In this document: one piece after another, positions 57,175-64,000 of the stretch | How the letters are laid out: every line of letters begins with the position of its first letter | Position numbering within the stretch: the stretch's first letter is position 1 | From: Lysobacter sp. K5869 | GTDB lineage: Bacteria; Pseudomonadota; Gammaproteobacteria; Xanthomonadales; Xanthomonadaceae | Reading direction: 5' to 3' | DNA length: 64,000 nucleotides | Assembly: GCF_018847975.1 (NCBI RefSeq) | Contig: NZ_CP072597.1 | Location: 1,589,001 to 1,653,000, forward strand | Notes under the pieces: generated by a model | Database searches by the model: none | Told to the model about the DNA's origin: nothing | The model's input: only the letters and a program-made list of their open reading frames with translations | Translations under genes and position numbers: made by a program

Positions 57175-58419
57175 CTAAGCGCGCCCCTGCAAAACCAACT
57201 CCACCCGAGCCCCACCGCCATCCCGGTTCGACAACCGCACCTCGCCACCATGCAACTGCGCGATGTGCTGCACGATGGACAGCCCCAAGCCGCTGCCCGG
57301 ACTGCCCGGGCCGGACACGAACGGCTCGCGAAGACGCGCAAGCAACTCGTCGGGAAAGCCAGGCCCGCGATCCTCGACAATCACCTTGTTCGCTTCGACG
57401 GTGACGACCACCGGCTCGGTGTCGGTGGCCTTCGCCGCATGCACCAGCGCGTTTTCGATCAAGTTGCGCACCGCCGTTTGCACGAGGCGCACATCGGCGT
57501 CGATCACCGATTCGGTGGCGTGCAGTTCGACGGCCGCGTCCTCGGGGATCACCGCTTCGACCAACAAATCGAGCCGCACCGCTTCCTTGGTCGCCGGCGC
57601 CGCCGCTGCATCCAACCGCGCCAGCAACAGCAGCTTATCGACCAACCCCGCCGTCTGCCCCGCGACGCGAGCGACCTTGCCCAACACCTGCTCGGCCGGC
57701 TCGCGCCCGTCGTGCGCGGTCTCGCACAGCGCCTGCAAGCGCGCCACCGGCGTGCGCAGCTCGTGCGCGGCCGCGGCGAGAAAACGCTCCTGCTGCTCGA
57801 ACGAGGCGATGGCCGGCCGCAGCGAACGCCGCGACAACACATTGCCGACCACGATGCCGAGCGCGGCGAACGCGGCGGCGATCAGCAGCGTCCAGCGCAC
57901 GAACGCGGCTTGCGCGGCATCGCGCGCGGCTGGGTCGGCCAACACCAGAATCGTCGCGACCGCGCGATCCTGGTCGTCGTAAGTCTCCTTACCTTGCAGC
58001 AAGTACGCGCGGCCGTTGCGGTCGCGGCCTTCGCGCAGGCCTTCGGGCCCTTCGCTCATCGCCGCATCGGCGACCGCGAACGGATCGGCCAGATCGAAGC
58101 GCGGCTTCGCGGGTTTCAGCAACACCCGCGCGGGGGTGCCGTTGCCGATCACCCAGATATCGGCATCGCCGTCGAGCAAGCCGGGTTCCTTGCGCAGCAC
58201 CTCGTCGTGCAAGCGGCCCTCGGCGTCGAACCACGCTAACCCGTACACCGCCGTGGCGCGCAGCCGCAGATTCGAGGCCAAGTCGAGCTGGGTCAGGCGT
58301 GCGTGCGTGAGGATCGCGACCGTGCACAGCGCCGCCACGCACAACAGCCACGCCGCCGTCCAAATCGCGGTGAGCCGCAGATGCAGCCGCCGCAACAGCC
58401 GGTCACGCGCGCGCGGCAT
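57175..58419 (-). CDS. Sensor histidine kinase
   Basis: 414 residues. TM helices at about 19-38 and 174-194 enclose a periplasmic domain of about 135 residues; no full HAMP is visible. Phospho-acceptor His219 in AAAHELRTPVARLQ, N-box NLIENALVHAA, G-boxes DRGPGFPDE and GSGLGLSIV. The gene overlaps the response regulator by 17 bp. Signal unknown; no target operon is obvious next to it. Confidence 0.9.
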   Translation of the reverse strand: MPRARDRLLRRLHLRLTAIWTAAWLLCVAALCTVAILTHARLTQLDLASNLRLRATAVYGLAWFDAEGRLHDEVLRKEPGLLDGDADIWVIGNGTPARVLLKPAKPRFDLADPFAVADAAMSEGPEGLREGRDRNGRAYLLQGKETYDDQDRAVATILVLADPAARDAAQAAFVRWTLLIAAAFAALGIVVGNVLSRRSLRPAIASFEQQERFLAAAAHELRTPVARLQALCETAHDGREPAEQVLGKVARVAGQTAGLVDKLLLLARLDAAAAPATKEAVRLDLLVEAVIPEDAAVELHATESVIDADVRLVQTAVRNLIENALVHAAKATDTEPVVVTVEANKVIVEDRGPGFPDELLARLREPFVSGPGSPGSGLGLSIVQHIAQLHGGEVRLSNRDGGGARVELVLQGRA

Positions 58420-59080
58420 CGGGCGCCTCCAGCAAATAGCCCGACCCGCGCACCGTGCGCAGCAGCGCCGGTTCGCCGAGCTTGCGCCGCAAGGTAGCGA
58501 TCAACACTTCCTCGGCGTTCGACGCAGGCTGCTGCTCCTCGCCCCAACACGCGGCGAGAATGTCCTGTCGCGGCACCGCCTGCCCCACGCGCTCGGCCAG
58601 CAACTGCAGCAGCGCGAACTCCTTCGGCCGCAACGGCAACGCGATGCCCGCGCGTCGCGCCTCGCGCCGACCCAGATCGACCTCCAGATCGGCGATACGG
58701 ATCACGCTGGGCCGGATCGCGCCGCCACGGCGGCCGATGGCGGCGATCCGCGCGATCAACTCGTCCATCGAGAACGGTTTGACCAAGTAATCGTCCGCAC
58801 CGCTGGCGAAGCCTTCCACGCGGTCGGCCACCGCGTCGCGCGCGGTGAGGAACAGCGCCGGCGTGGCGATGCCGCGCTCGCGCCAGGCTTGCAGCGACTT
58901 CAGCGAGTCCCCATCGGGCAACGTGCGGTCGAGCACGAACGCCGCGTACGCATACGACTGCACGAACGATTCGGCCTCGGCCAGATCGCCGGCCTCGTCC
59001 ACCGCATGCCCGTGCGCGCGTAGGCGCCCGGCGACGGCCTCGCGCAGGTCGGTTTGGTCTTCGAGCAGGAGCAGGCGCAT
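58403..59080 (-). CDS. OmpR-family response regulator
   Basis: 225 residues: receiver with Asp51 in FVLDRTLPDG and Lys in YLVKPFSMDE, then a winged helix ending LRTVRGSGYLLEAP. First gene of the operon with the kinase. Start ATG 59080 gives MRLLLLEDQ, the usual receiver start; the reading to 59140 adds an unrelated leader. Confidence 0.92.
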   Translation of the reverse strand: MRLLLLEDQTDLREAVAGRLRAHGHAVDEAGDLAEAESFVQSYAYAAFVLDRTLPDGDSLKSLQAWRERGIATPALFLTARDAVADRVEGFASGADDYLVKPFSMDELIARIAAIGRRGGAIRPSVIRIADLEVDLGRREARRAGIALPLRPKEFALLQLLAERVGQAVPRQDILAACWGEEQQPASNAEEVLIATLRRKLGEPALLRTVRGSGYLLEAPDAARA

Positions 59081-59240
59081 GGGGCGGAGCTTACCGCCGC
59101 CGGCGCGGGAACAGATGAAGTCGGCGACCAAACGCGCCACCGGCGGCCATCATGCGGCCGGCGGAGGCGAACCTGTTGAAGCGTTTGCGCGAGCGTGCGA
59201 GCCTGCGCGTCGCGCAGGCGAACCCGCAGGACGATGCTTC

Positions 59241-59474
59241 ATGAAAATCAGTGGCTACGGCAACGAAGAAATCCAGCACCGCGCATTGGCCGAAATCACT
59301 CTGATCGCCAGCCCCGCCGAGCTGCGCCGAATCGCCGCTTTCCTCACCGACGCCGCTGCCGAAATGGAGCGCATGGGCCCGATCTACGACCACGAACACC
59401 TGTGCGACCGCCAGCCGGGCTTCGACGATTCGCCGCAAATCGTCGTGGTCAATGCCGATCTGATGCTTCCGTAA
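59241..59474 (+). CDS. Imm32-like small protein
   Basis: 77 residues from ATG 59241. EITLIASPAELRRIAAFLTDAAAEMERMG followed by DHEHLCDRQPGFDDSPQIVVV resembles immunity protein 32 family members, which usually neutralise polymorphic toxins. No toxin gene lies beside it, so the role is open. The long frame from 58845 covering it is antisense to the response regulator and rejected upstream of 59241. Confidence 0.68.
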   Translation: MKISGYGNEEIQHRALAEITLIASPAELRRIAAFLTDAAAEMERMGPIYDHEHLCDRQPGFDDSPQIVVVNADLMLP

Positions 59475-59593
59475 ACCCTTGCTTGGTGGTCGGCGCGTCG
59501 GGTGGGGCATGATGTTCGCCAGGCAGATGAACCACGAATGCAGCGCCTGATCGCTGACGCGCTCCCCCGCCCCGAACCGAATAGGTCCATCCC

Positions 59594-59959
59594 ATGCCGC
59601 CGCACAGAATCCTCGCTGCTTCGAGCCTCATCGCGCTGATGATCTGTTCCGCCGCCAGCGCCGCCAGCGCCGCCAGCGCCGCCGCGGCCGAAGTCTGTCC
59701 CGCGCGCCCCGGCCATTCGCCGCGCTACGTCGATGTGTTCGACGGTACGCCCGAGGAAATGGCGACCCTCGTTCCGGACGAAACCGGGAGATCGTCGGGC
59801 CGTTGGCAACTCGGCTACGTCTACGAGGCCGGCCGCGTCGTCACCGTGCGTTGCCGCTACGACGACGGCCAGACCGCGGACGTGACGCTGTCGAAGAAGG
59901 TGAACGCGTGCGTTTACAAGATCGATGCGAAAAAGCGGCTCAAGCTGAGCTGCGAGTGA
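59594..59959 (+). CDS. Small secreted protein, STY0301-like
   Basis: 121 residues. Signal peptide whose end is built from a 9-bp GCCGCCAGC repeat (about 59652-59680; residues SAASAASAA). The mature part has VCPARPG, WQLGYVYEAGRVVTVRCRYDDG, NACVYKI and LKLSCE; the four cysteines could form two disulfides as in STY0301-family periplasmic proteins. Function unknown. Confidence 0.68.
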   Translation: MPPHRILAASSLIALMICSAASAASAASAAAAEVCPARPGHSPRYVDVFDGTPEEMATLVPDETGRSSGRWQLGYVYEAGRVVTVRCRYDDGQTADVTLSKKVNACVYKIDAKKRLKLSCE

Positions 59960-60143
59960 GTCGGGGGCCGGCGCTGGTCATGGGCGATCCCGCCGCGCGA
60001 GCCCCGTCCAGCGCGCGTGAGGCGCCGCGCGAAGGGCGCCGCCGGCCCAAGCCGGGGCGATGAATTCCCGGCTGGGCGCCGCCCACGGCCAGCGGCCAAT
60101 CCCTGCAATGGCGCCAAATGCTGCAAAGCACAATAATGCCCCC

Positions 60144-61379
60144 ATGACCCCCACCACCCCCGCCCCGGGCGCCGCCGCTCCCGCGCCCGTCCTGTCCCCG
60201 CGCCAAGTCGGCCTGATCCTGTTCGCCCTGGCCCTGGGCGGGTTCGCCATCGGCACCAGCGAGTTCGTGGTGATGGGGCTGATCACCGAGATCGCCCGCG
60301 CGATGGGCGTCGACGAGCCGCAGGTCGGCCACGTCATCAGCGCCTATGCGCTCGGCGTGGTGGTCGGCGCGCCGGCGCTGGCGATCCTCGGCGCGAAGAT
60401 GTCGCGCCGCAGTTTGCTGCTGTCGCTGATGGCGTTCTACGCGGTCGGCAACCTCGCCAGCGCGCTGGCGCCGGGCTACTACACGCTCACGCTCGCCCGC
60501 TTCGTCGCCGGTTTGCCGCACGGCGCGTACTTCGGCATCGCCGCGCTCGTCGCCGTGCGCATCACCCCGCCCGAACAACGCGGCCTCGCGGTCGGACGGG
60601 TGATGCTCGGTTTGTCGATCGCGCTGTTGGTCGGCAATCCGCTGGCGACGTGGCTCGGTCAAGCCTTCGGCTGGCGCTGGGCGTTCGCGCTGGTGTCGCT
60701 GATCGCGCTGGCGACCGTGGCGATGACCGCGCGCGTATTGCCGCCGGGCATGCACGCGCCGCGCCCGAACGTGTTGAACGAATTGCGCGACTTCAACCGC
60801 AAGCCGGTGTGGCTGGCGTTGGGCATCGGCGCGATCGGTTTCGCCGGCATGTTCTGCGTTTTCAGCTATCTCGCGCCGACCTTGGTGCACGTCACCGGCG
60901 TGCGCGAATCCTTCATTCCGTTCGGGCTGGTCGCGTTCGGCATCGGCGGCATTCTCGGCACGCTCGGCGGCGGTTGGCTGTTCGACAAGCTGCAGTTCCG
61001 CGCCGCGGCGTGGATTCTGGTTTGGTCGATGGCGATCCTGCTGCTGTTCCCGCTGGCCGCGCGCTCGGTGTGGACGGTGCTGCCGGCGGTGTTGGCGGTC
61101 GGCACGATGGGCGCGCTGGCGACGGTGCTGCAAGCGCATTTGATGGACGTGGCGCGCTCGGCGCAGACGCTGGCCGCGGCGTCGAACCACTCGGCGTTCA
61201 ACATGGCCAACGCGCTGGGCCCGTGGCTCGGCGGCATGGCGATCAACGCGGGCTGGGGCTGGACTTCGACCGGCGTGGTCGGCGCGACGACGGCGCTGGT
61301 CGGTTTGATGATCTACCTGTGGGCGCGCATGGATGCACGCAGCGACGGCGAACTGGCCGCGCTCGGCGATACCGACTGA
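60144..61379 (+). CDS. MFS exporter (DHA1 / AraJ-YdhP type)
   Basis: 411 residues, 12 membrane helices. GTSEFVVMGLITEIARAMGV in TM1-loop, YALGVVVGAPALAILGAKMSRR (motif A region), ARFVAGLPHGAYFGI, and NHSAFNMANALGPWLGG near the end are typical of the AraJ/PbuE/chloramphenicol-resistance-like exporters. Substrate unknown. Start ATG 60144 places the first helix normally; the frame is open to 60060 with other ATGs. Confidence 0.87.
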   Translation: MTPTTPAPGAAAPAPVLSPRQVGLILFALALGGFAIGTSEFVVMGLITEIARAMGVDEPQVGHVISAYALGVVVGAPALAILGAKMSRRSLLLSLMAFYAVGNLASALAPGYYTLTLARFVAGLPHGAYFGIAALVAVRITPPEQRGLAVGRVMLGLSIALLVGNPLATWLGQAFGWRWAFALVSLIALATVAMTARVLPPGMHAPRPNVLNELRDFNRKPVWLALGIGAIGFAGMFCVFSYLAPTLVHVTGVRESFIPFGLVAFGIGGILGTLGGGWLFDKLQFRAAAWILVWSMAILLLFPLAARSVWTVLPAVLAVGTMGALATVLQAHLMDVARSAQTLAAASNHSAFNMANALGPWLGGMAINAGWGWTSTGVVGATTALVGLMIYLWARMDARSDGELAALGDTD

Positions 61380-61395
61380 GCTTCGCCGCGCCCGC

Positions 61396-61797
61396 TCATC
61401 GCGCCGCGCGCGTGCGCGCACTCGCGCGCAGGTGCCAGAACGCGAGGAAGCCGGCGAACGCGATGGCCGGCCACGCGAGCATCGCGGCGATCAACGCGGC
61501 GCCGCCGAACCCCGCCATTCCCAGCGCTCCCAGCAGGAAGCACAGCAGCGGCCAGCCCGCATGCAGCGGGCGCTCGCGCACCCAGCCCCAGGTCATCCAG
61601 GCCAGCGTCACCCACGCGCCGCAACCGGCGGCGAGGCCGCCGTAGAGCGACAGCGCCTGCGCGGGCGGCGACCCCCCGGGCTGGCCGATGTCGGCGAGCG
61701 CCTCGTACGTCAGCAGCGCATAGGGCACCAGCGCCGGCATGCACATCGCCCACGCGATCAGCGCGAGCAGCGGGCGAGTGTCCGCGCCGGTGGCCAT
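61396..61797 (-). CDS. Hypothetical membrane protein, 133 residues
   Basis: Four hydrophobic segments: LLALIAWAMCMPALVPYALL, LYGGLAAGCGAWVTLAWMTW, WPLLCFLLGALGMAGFGG and AMLAWPAIAFAGFLAFWHL. No family recognised. It starts 4 bp after the stop of the secreted protein gene upstream, so the two form an operon. Confidence 0.68.
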   Translation of the reverse strand: MATGADTRPLLALIAWAMCMPALVPYALLTYEALADIGQPGGSPPAQALSLYGGLAAGCGAWVTLAWMTWGWVRERPLHAGWPLLCFLLGALGMAGFGGAALIAAMLAWPAIAFAGFLAFWHLRASARTRAAR

Positions 61798-61801
61798 GCG
61801 C

Positions 61802-62470
61802 TTACGGCGTCTGCACCTTGCGCAAGATGTTGAACAGGAACTCCAGGTGTTCCTTGCCGCGCGCCGACCACACGTTGTAGAGGCAGCGCTGCCCCGCTAC
61901 TTCCAGATAGCCCAGGTAGTTGGGCCCGGTGCCACCTTCCAGTCCGTAGCTGGCCTTGCTGCCGTCGCGCCAAGTCACCGTGTTGGGGAAGGTGTATCCC
62001 TTGCCGTCCACATCCACCCCGGTGCCGGCGATGCCGAACACGCTGCGTTGGCCGGGCAAGTCGTAGGCCACGGCCCAGCCGTCGGAGAAGCTGGCACGGC
62101 GCACCTTGATGCCGGCGTCGCGTTCGGCCTCTTCCGCGCCGACGAAGGCCAGCAACGCGCAACGGTCGCGGTTTTTCGCCTTCTTCCATTCCGCCAAATA
62201 CACCGGCGACACCGCCGAGGCCGGTTTCGGCGCGCCCTGCCACGGCGCGGGTATGCCGCCGCCAGCGGGAGCGGGGATCGAGGACGCTTTCAGCGCCGGC
62301 GCGGCCGGACCTGTCGATGCCGCGGCGACGGGCGCAGGAGCGGCCGCCTGCGCGGCCGACGTAGCGCGAGCGGCATCGGTATGAACGCGGAAACGGGCCT
62401 TTTCCTCGGCCTGGGCGCCGAGAGCGCACAGGCCGACGGCCAGCGCGAGCAGAGACGGGGCGATCTTCAT
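61802..62470 (-). CDS. Secreted hypothetical protein
   Basis: 222 residues; signal peptide ending GAQAEE (about 21), an Ala/Pro-rich linker (about 35-75), then a domain with VYLAEWKKAKNRDRCALLAFVG, ASFSDGWAVAYDLPGQRSVFGIAG, GVDVDGKGYTFPNTVTW and QRCLYNVWSARGKEHLEFL (both pieces shortened here by domain limits). Two cysteines may pair. Function unknown. Start ATG 62470 is set by the signal peptide. The 232 bp upstream show no gene. Confidence 0.72.
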   Translation of the reverse strand: MKIAPSLLALAVGLCALGAQAEEKARFRVHTDAARATSAAQAAAPAPVAAASTGPAAPALKASSIPAPAGGGIPAPWQGAPKPASAVSPVYLAEWKKAKNRDRCALLAFVGAEEAERDAGIKVRRASFSDGWAVAYDLPGQRSVFGIAGTGVDVDGKGYTFPNTVTWRDGSKASYGLEGGTGPNYLGYLEVAGQRCLYNVWSARGKEHLEFLFNILRKVQTP

Positions 62471-62702
62471 GAGAATGCTGTCGTTCCTTGAAGCAGGGGA
62501 ATGTAGTGCGGCCGGCGCGCGGGTGGCGACGGCGTGCGGTGCGATTCTAGCGAGAGCTGTGGGGGAGGGTGTTAGGCCGGCGGGGCGGCCTTCGATCAAG
62601 CTCGCTGGCGCCTAGTCGGGCAATCTTGCCGAAGGGCGGAGGCCGATCATCGGCGCGCGTGCTTCCAGCAGCCCCGTAGCGCTCGGGCTCGCGCCGCAGT
62701 AT

Positions 62703-64000
62703 CTAGGGCGCGATCTTCGGACCGTTCCGCGACGGACCGTCCGTTGCGAGCGTTTGCGCGTGAGCTTGTTGCCGCGCGTGTTCCTGATTGAGTTGTTCGA
62801 CGCGATCCAGGCTCTTCTCCGCGGGCACTTGGGCCGCGACATCGGCATTCACCGCGAGATGGTGATGCGGGCCCGCCGGCCCGTGCGGCGAGGCATACCC
62901 GATAAGGTTCGTCGCGCCGTCCGCGCCTTTGCCGACGACGACACCGGAAAGGTATTGCCCCACGAGGACATCGCCTTTCACCGCCGCCAAGCCGGCCGCG
63001 GCGAGATTGCGCGCTTCGACGTCGCTCCAGCGGCCGTCGGCCTGCGCCGCGCGGTGGAACCGCTCGAACGTCGGATAATCGGGATGCCCTGGGCTGTCCG
63101 CGCGAAACGCGGGCCGCGCCGCGGTGGCTTCGACACCGACATCCCTCGGGCCGGGTTCGGGCATTCCCGTGCTGGTGTCGTTGACGGTCTTCCACGCCAG
63201 CTTGCCGTCGCTGGTGTCGGTGAAGCTGAAACTCTGGGCGGCCCCAGGCAGGTTCACCCCGTTGCGTTCGATCTGAGCGAGGTCGAGCCGCAAGCGCTTC
63301 AGATCGAGGTGGATATCCGGGACGGCTTGCGTCGTGTCCTTGGCGATGTCGGCGTGGACGGCCGCGATCGTGGCGAGTACGGTCGGCCCGTAGTAGTTGC
63401 GGTAATTCGAGTCGCCGTTTCGGCCGAGGCTTGCGCCTTGGTCGTAATGGCAGGCTGCTACGGCTTCGACGGCGGGGCTTTTGAAGCGGTTTCCCGTGAG
63501 TTGGAAACCGTGCTTGGAAAGCTCGATGTCAGGCGCCAACTCGACCTGTCCGGTGGTCTCGTGTCGCTTGACGCAGCCGGTGGACGCATCCACACGTTCT
63601 AGAAATTGTTGGAGATTGTATCCGCCGGGCCGGCTGCCGATCCGGCTCGCTACCGAATTCATGCTGATGAGTTCGGACAGCGCTTCGTCGTTGCGAGTGA
63701 AGTTCAAGTAACGCTCTGCGTCCGCGGTGACGTCGATCTGCGATGTGTTGCCCAAGCCTTCCGTCAGTTTGATTTCGATGGCGGATGAGAGCCGATCGAT
63801 CTCTGCCGACCGCGCCTTTTCGGTTAGCGCGTGGCCTGTTTCGTGCCCCAGGATCGCGGCGATGTTGTCGATGCGGGCAATCGCATCGCCCAAGTCCTGT
63901 GTAAACCCGTTGATGCCGACGAAGACAGTGCCGCTCTTTCGATCGTAATGGCCGCCTTCGTTCCCTTCGCGGGTGATGCCGATATGCTTCAGCGTCCGCT
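62703..64000 (-). CDS. XVIPCD-type IV secretion effector with HExxH zinc-peptidase motif (5' end outside window)
   Basis: Open from the right edge (about 432 residues visible). The first visible part GGHYDRKSGTVFVGINGF leads to HETGHAL (HExxH, about 63831-63845), a zinc metallopeptidase signature, with downstream DEALSELISMNSVAS as possible third-ligand region. The C-terminal ~120 residues are XVIPCD: DSPGHPDYPTFERFH, NLAAAGLAAVKGD, HHHLAVNADVAAQVPAEKSLDRVEQLN. So a peptidase-like toxin delivered by the X-T4SS. The immunity gene would be upstream, outside the window; no downstream lipoprotein is seen. Confidence 0.82.
   Translation of the reverse strand, partial: RTLKHIGITREGNEGGHYDRKSGTVFVGINGFTQDLGDAIARIDNIAAILGHETGHALTEKARSAEIDRLSSAIEIKLTEGLGNTSQIDVTADAERYLNFTRNDEALSELISMNSVASRIGSRPGGYNLQQFLERVDASTGCVKRHETTGQVELAPDIELSKHGFQLTGNRFKSPAVEAVAACHYDQGASLGRNGDSNYRNYYGPTVLATIAAVHADIAKDTTQAVPDIHLDLKRLRLDLAQIERNGVNLPGAAQSFSFTDTSDGKLAWKTVNDTSTGMPEPGPRDVGVEATAARPAFRADSPGHPDYPTFERFHRAAQADGRWSDVEARNLAAAGLAAVKGDVLVGQYLSGVVVGKGADGATNLIGYASPHGPAGPHHHLAVNADVAAQVPAEKSLDRVEQLNQEHARQQAHAQTLATDGPSRNGPKIAP

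Overview
The window is chromosomal DNA from a very GC-rich gammaproteobacterium of the Xanthomonadaceae, most likely Lysobacter or a close relative. The evidence is the gene content (Grx-rhodanese fusion, short AMP nucleosidase, serial amidohydrolases), two proteins with the Xanthomonadales type IV effector tail (XVIPCD), and two large families of intergenic palindromes (REPs) of the kind found in this family. One REP family sits around its own REP-associated transposase. No rRNA, tRNA or CRISPR array was seen.

Layout. 1-8.6 kb: the end of a PLP decarboxylase and an aminotransferase, then a long secreted amidohydrolase with beta-propeller repeats, a DegV protein, a DsbA-like isomerase and membrane proteins. 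8.9-12 kb: two tandem secreted amidohydrolases with REPs wedged into their junction. 12-23 kb: housekeeping genes (AMP nucleosidase, serine hydrolase, DUF924, Grx-rhodanese fusion, polysaccharide deacetylase, methyltransferase, GDSL esterase, alanine aminotransferase, rsgA, QEGLA metallopeptidase). 23-30 kb: an acetoacetyl-CoA reductase, then a citrate-type transporter and an OprP-type porin, divergent from a response regulator / sensor kinase / periplasmic binding protein operon that probably controls them. 30-42 kb: malic enzyme, glycosyltransferase, two LysR regulators beside a flavodoxin-type reductase and a GST-SugE pair, a REP-associated transposase, and aceE.

From about 42.0 to 46.95 kb there is an AT-richer island with four tightly overlapping genes: a Dam-type adenine methyltransferase, a metallophosphoesterase, a P-loop ATPase and a protein of unknown family. 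It ends inside a small XRE regulator gene. I read it as a candidate undescribed anti-phage or DNA-processing cassette acquired by recombination; it is the most interesting locus here.

47-53.5 kb is accessory: a 21-bp minisatellite, a lipoprotein/XVIPCD effector pair (probable immunity and toxin), an HNH endonuclease with a modification-reader-like domain, a START-like secreted protein, a VOC protein, and a lectin-like gene with a broken 5' duplicate 2 kb upstream. 53.7-62.5 kb: a TPR protein, a secreted agmatine-deiminase-family protein, a second two-component system, an Imm32-like protein, an MFS exporter and small secreted or membrane proteins. The right edge cuts a second XVIPCD effector that carries a HETGH zinc-peptidase motif.
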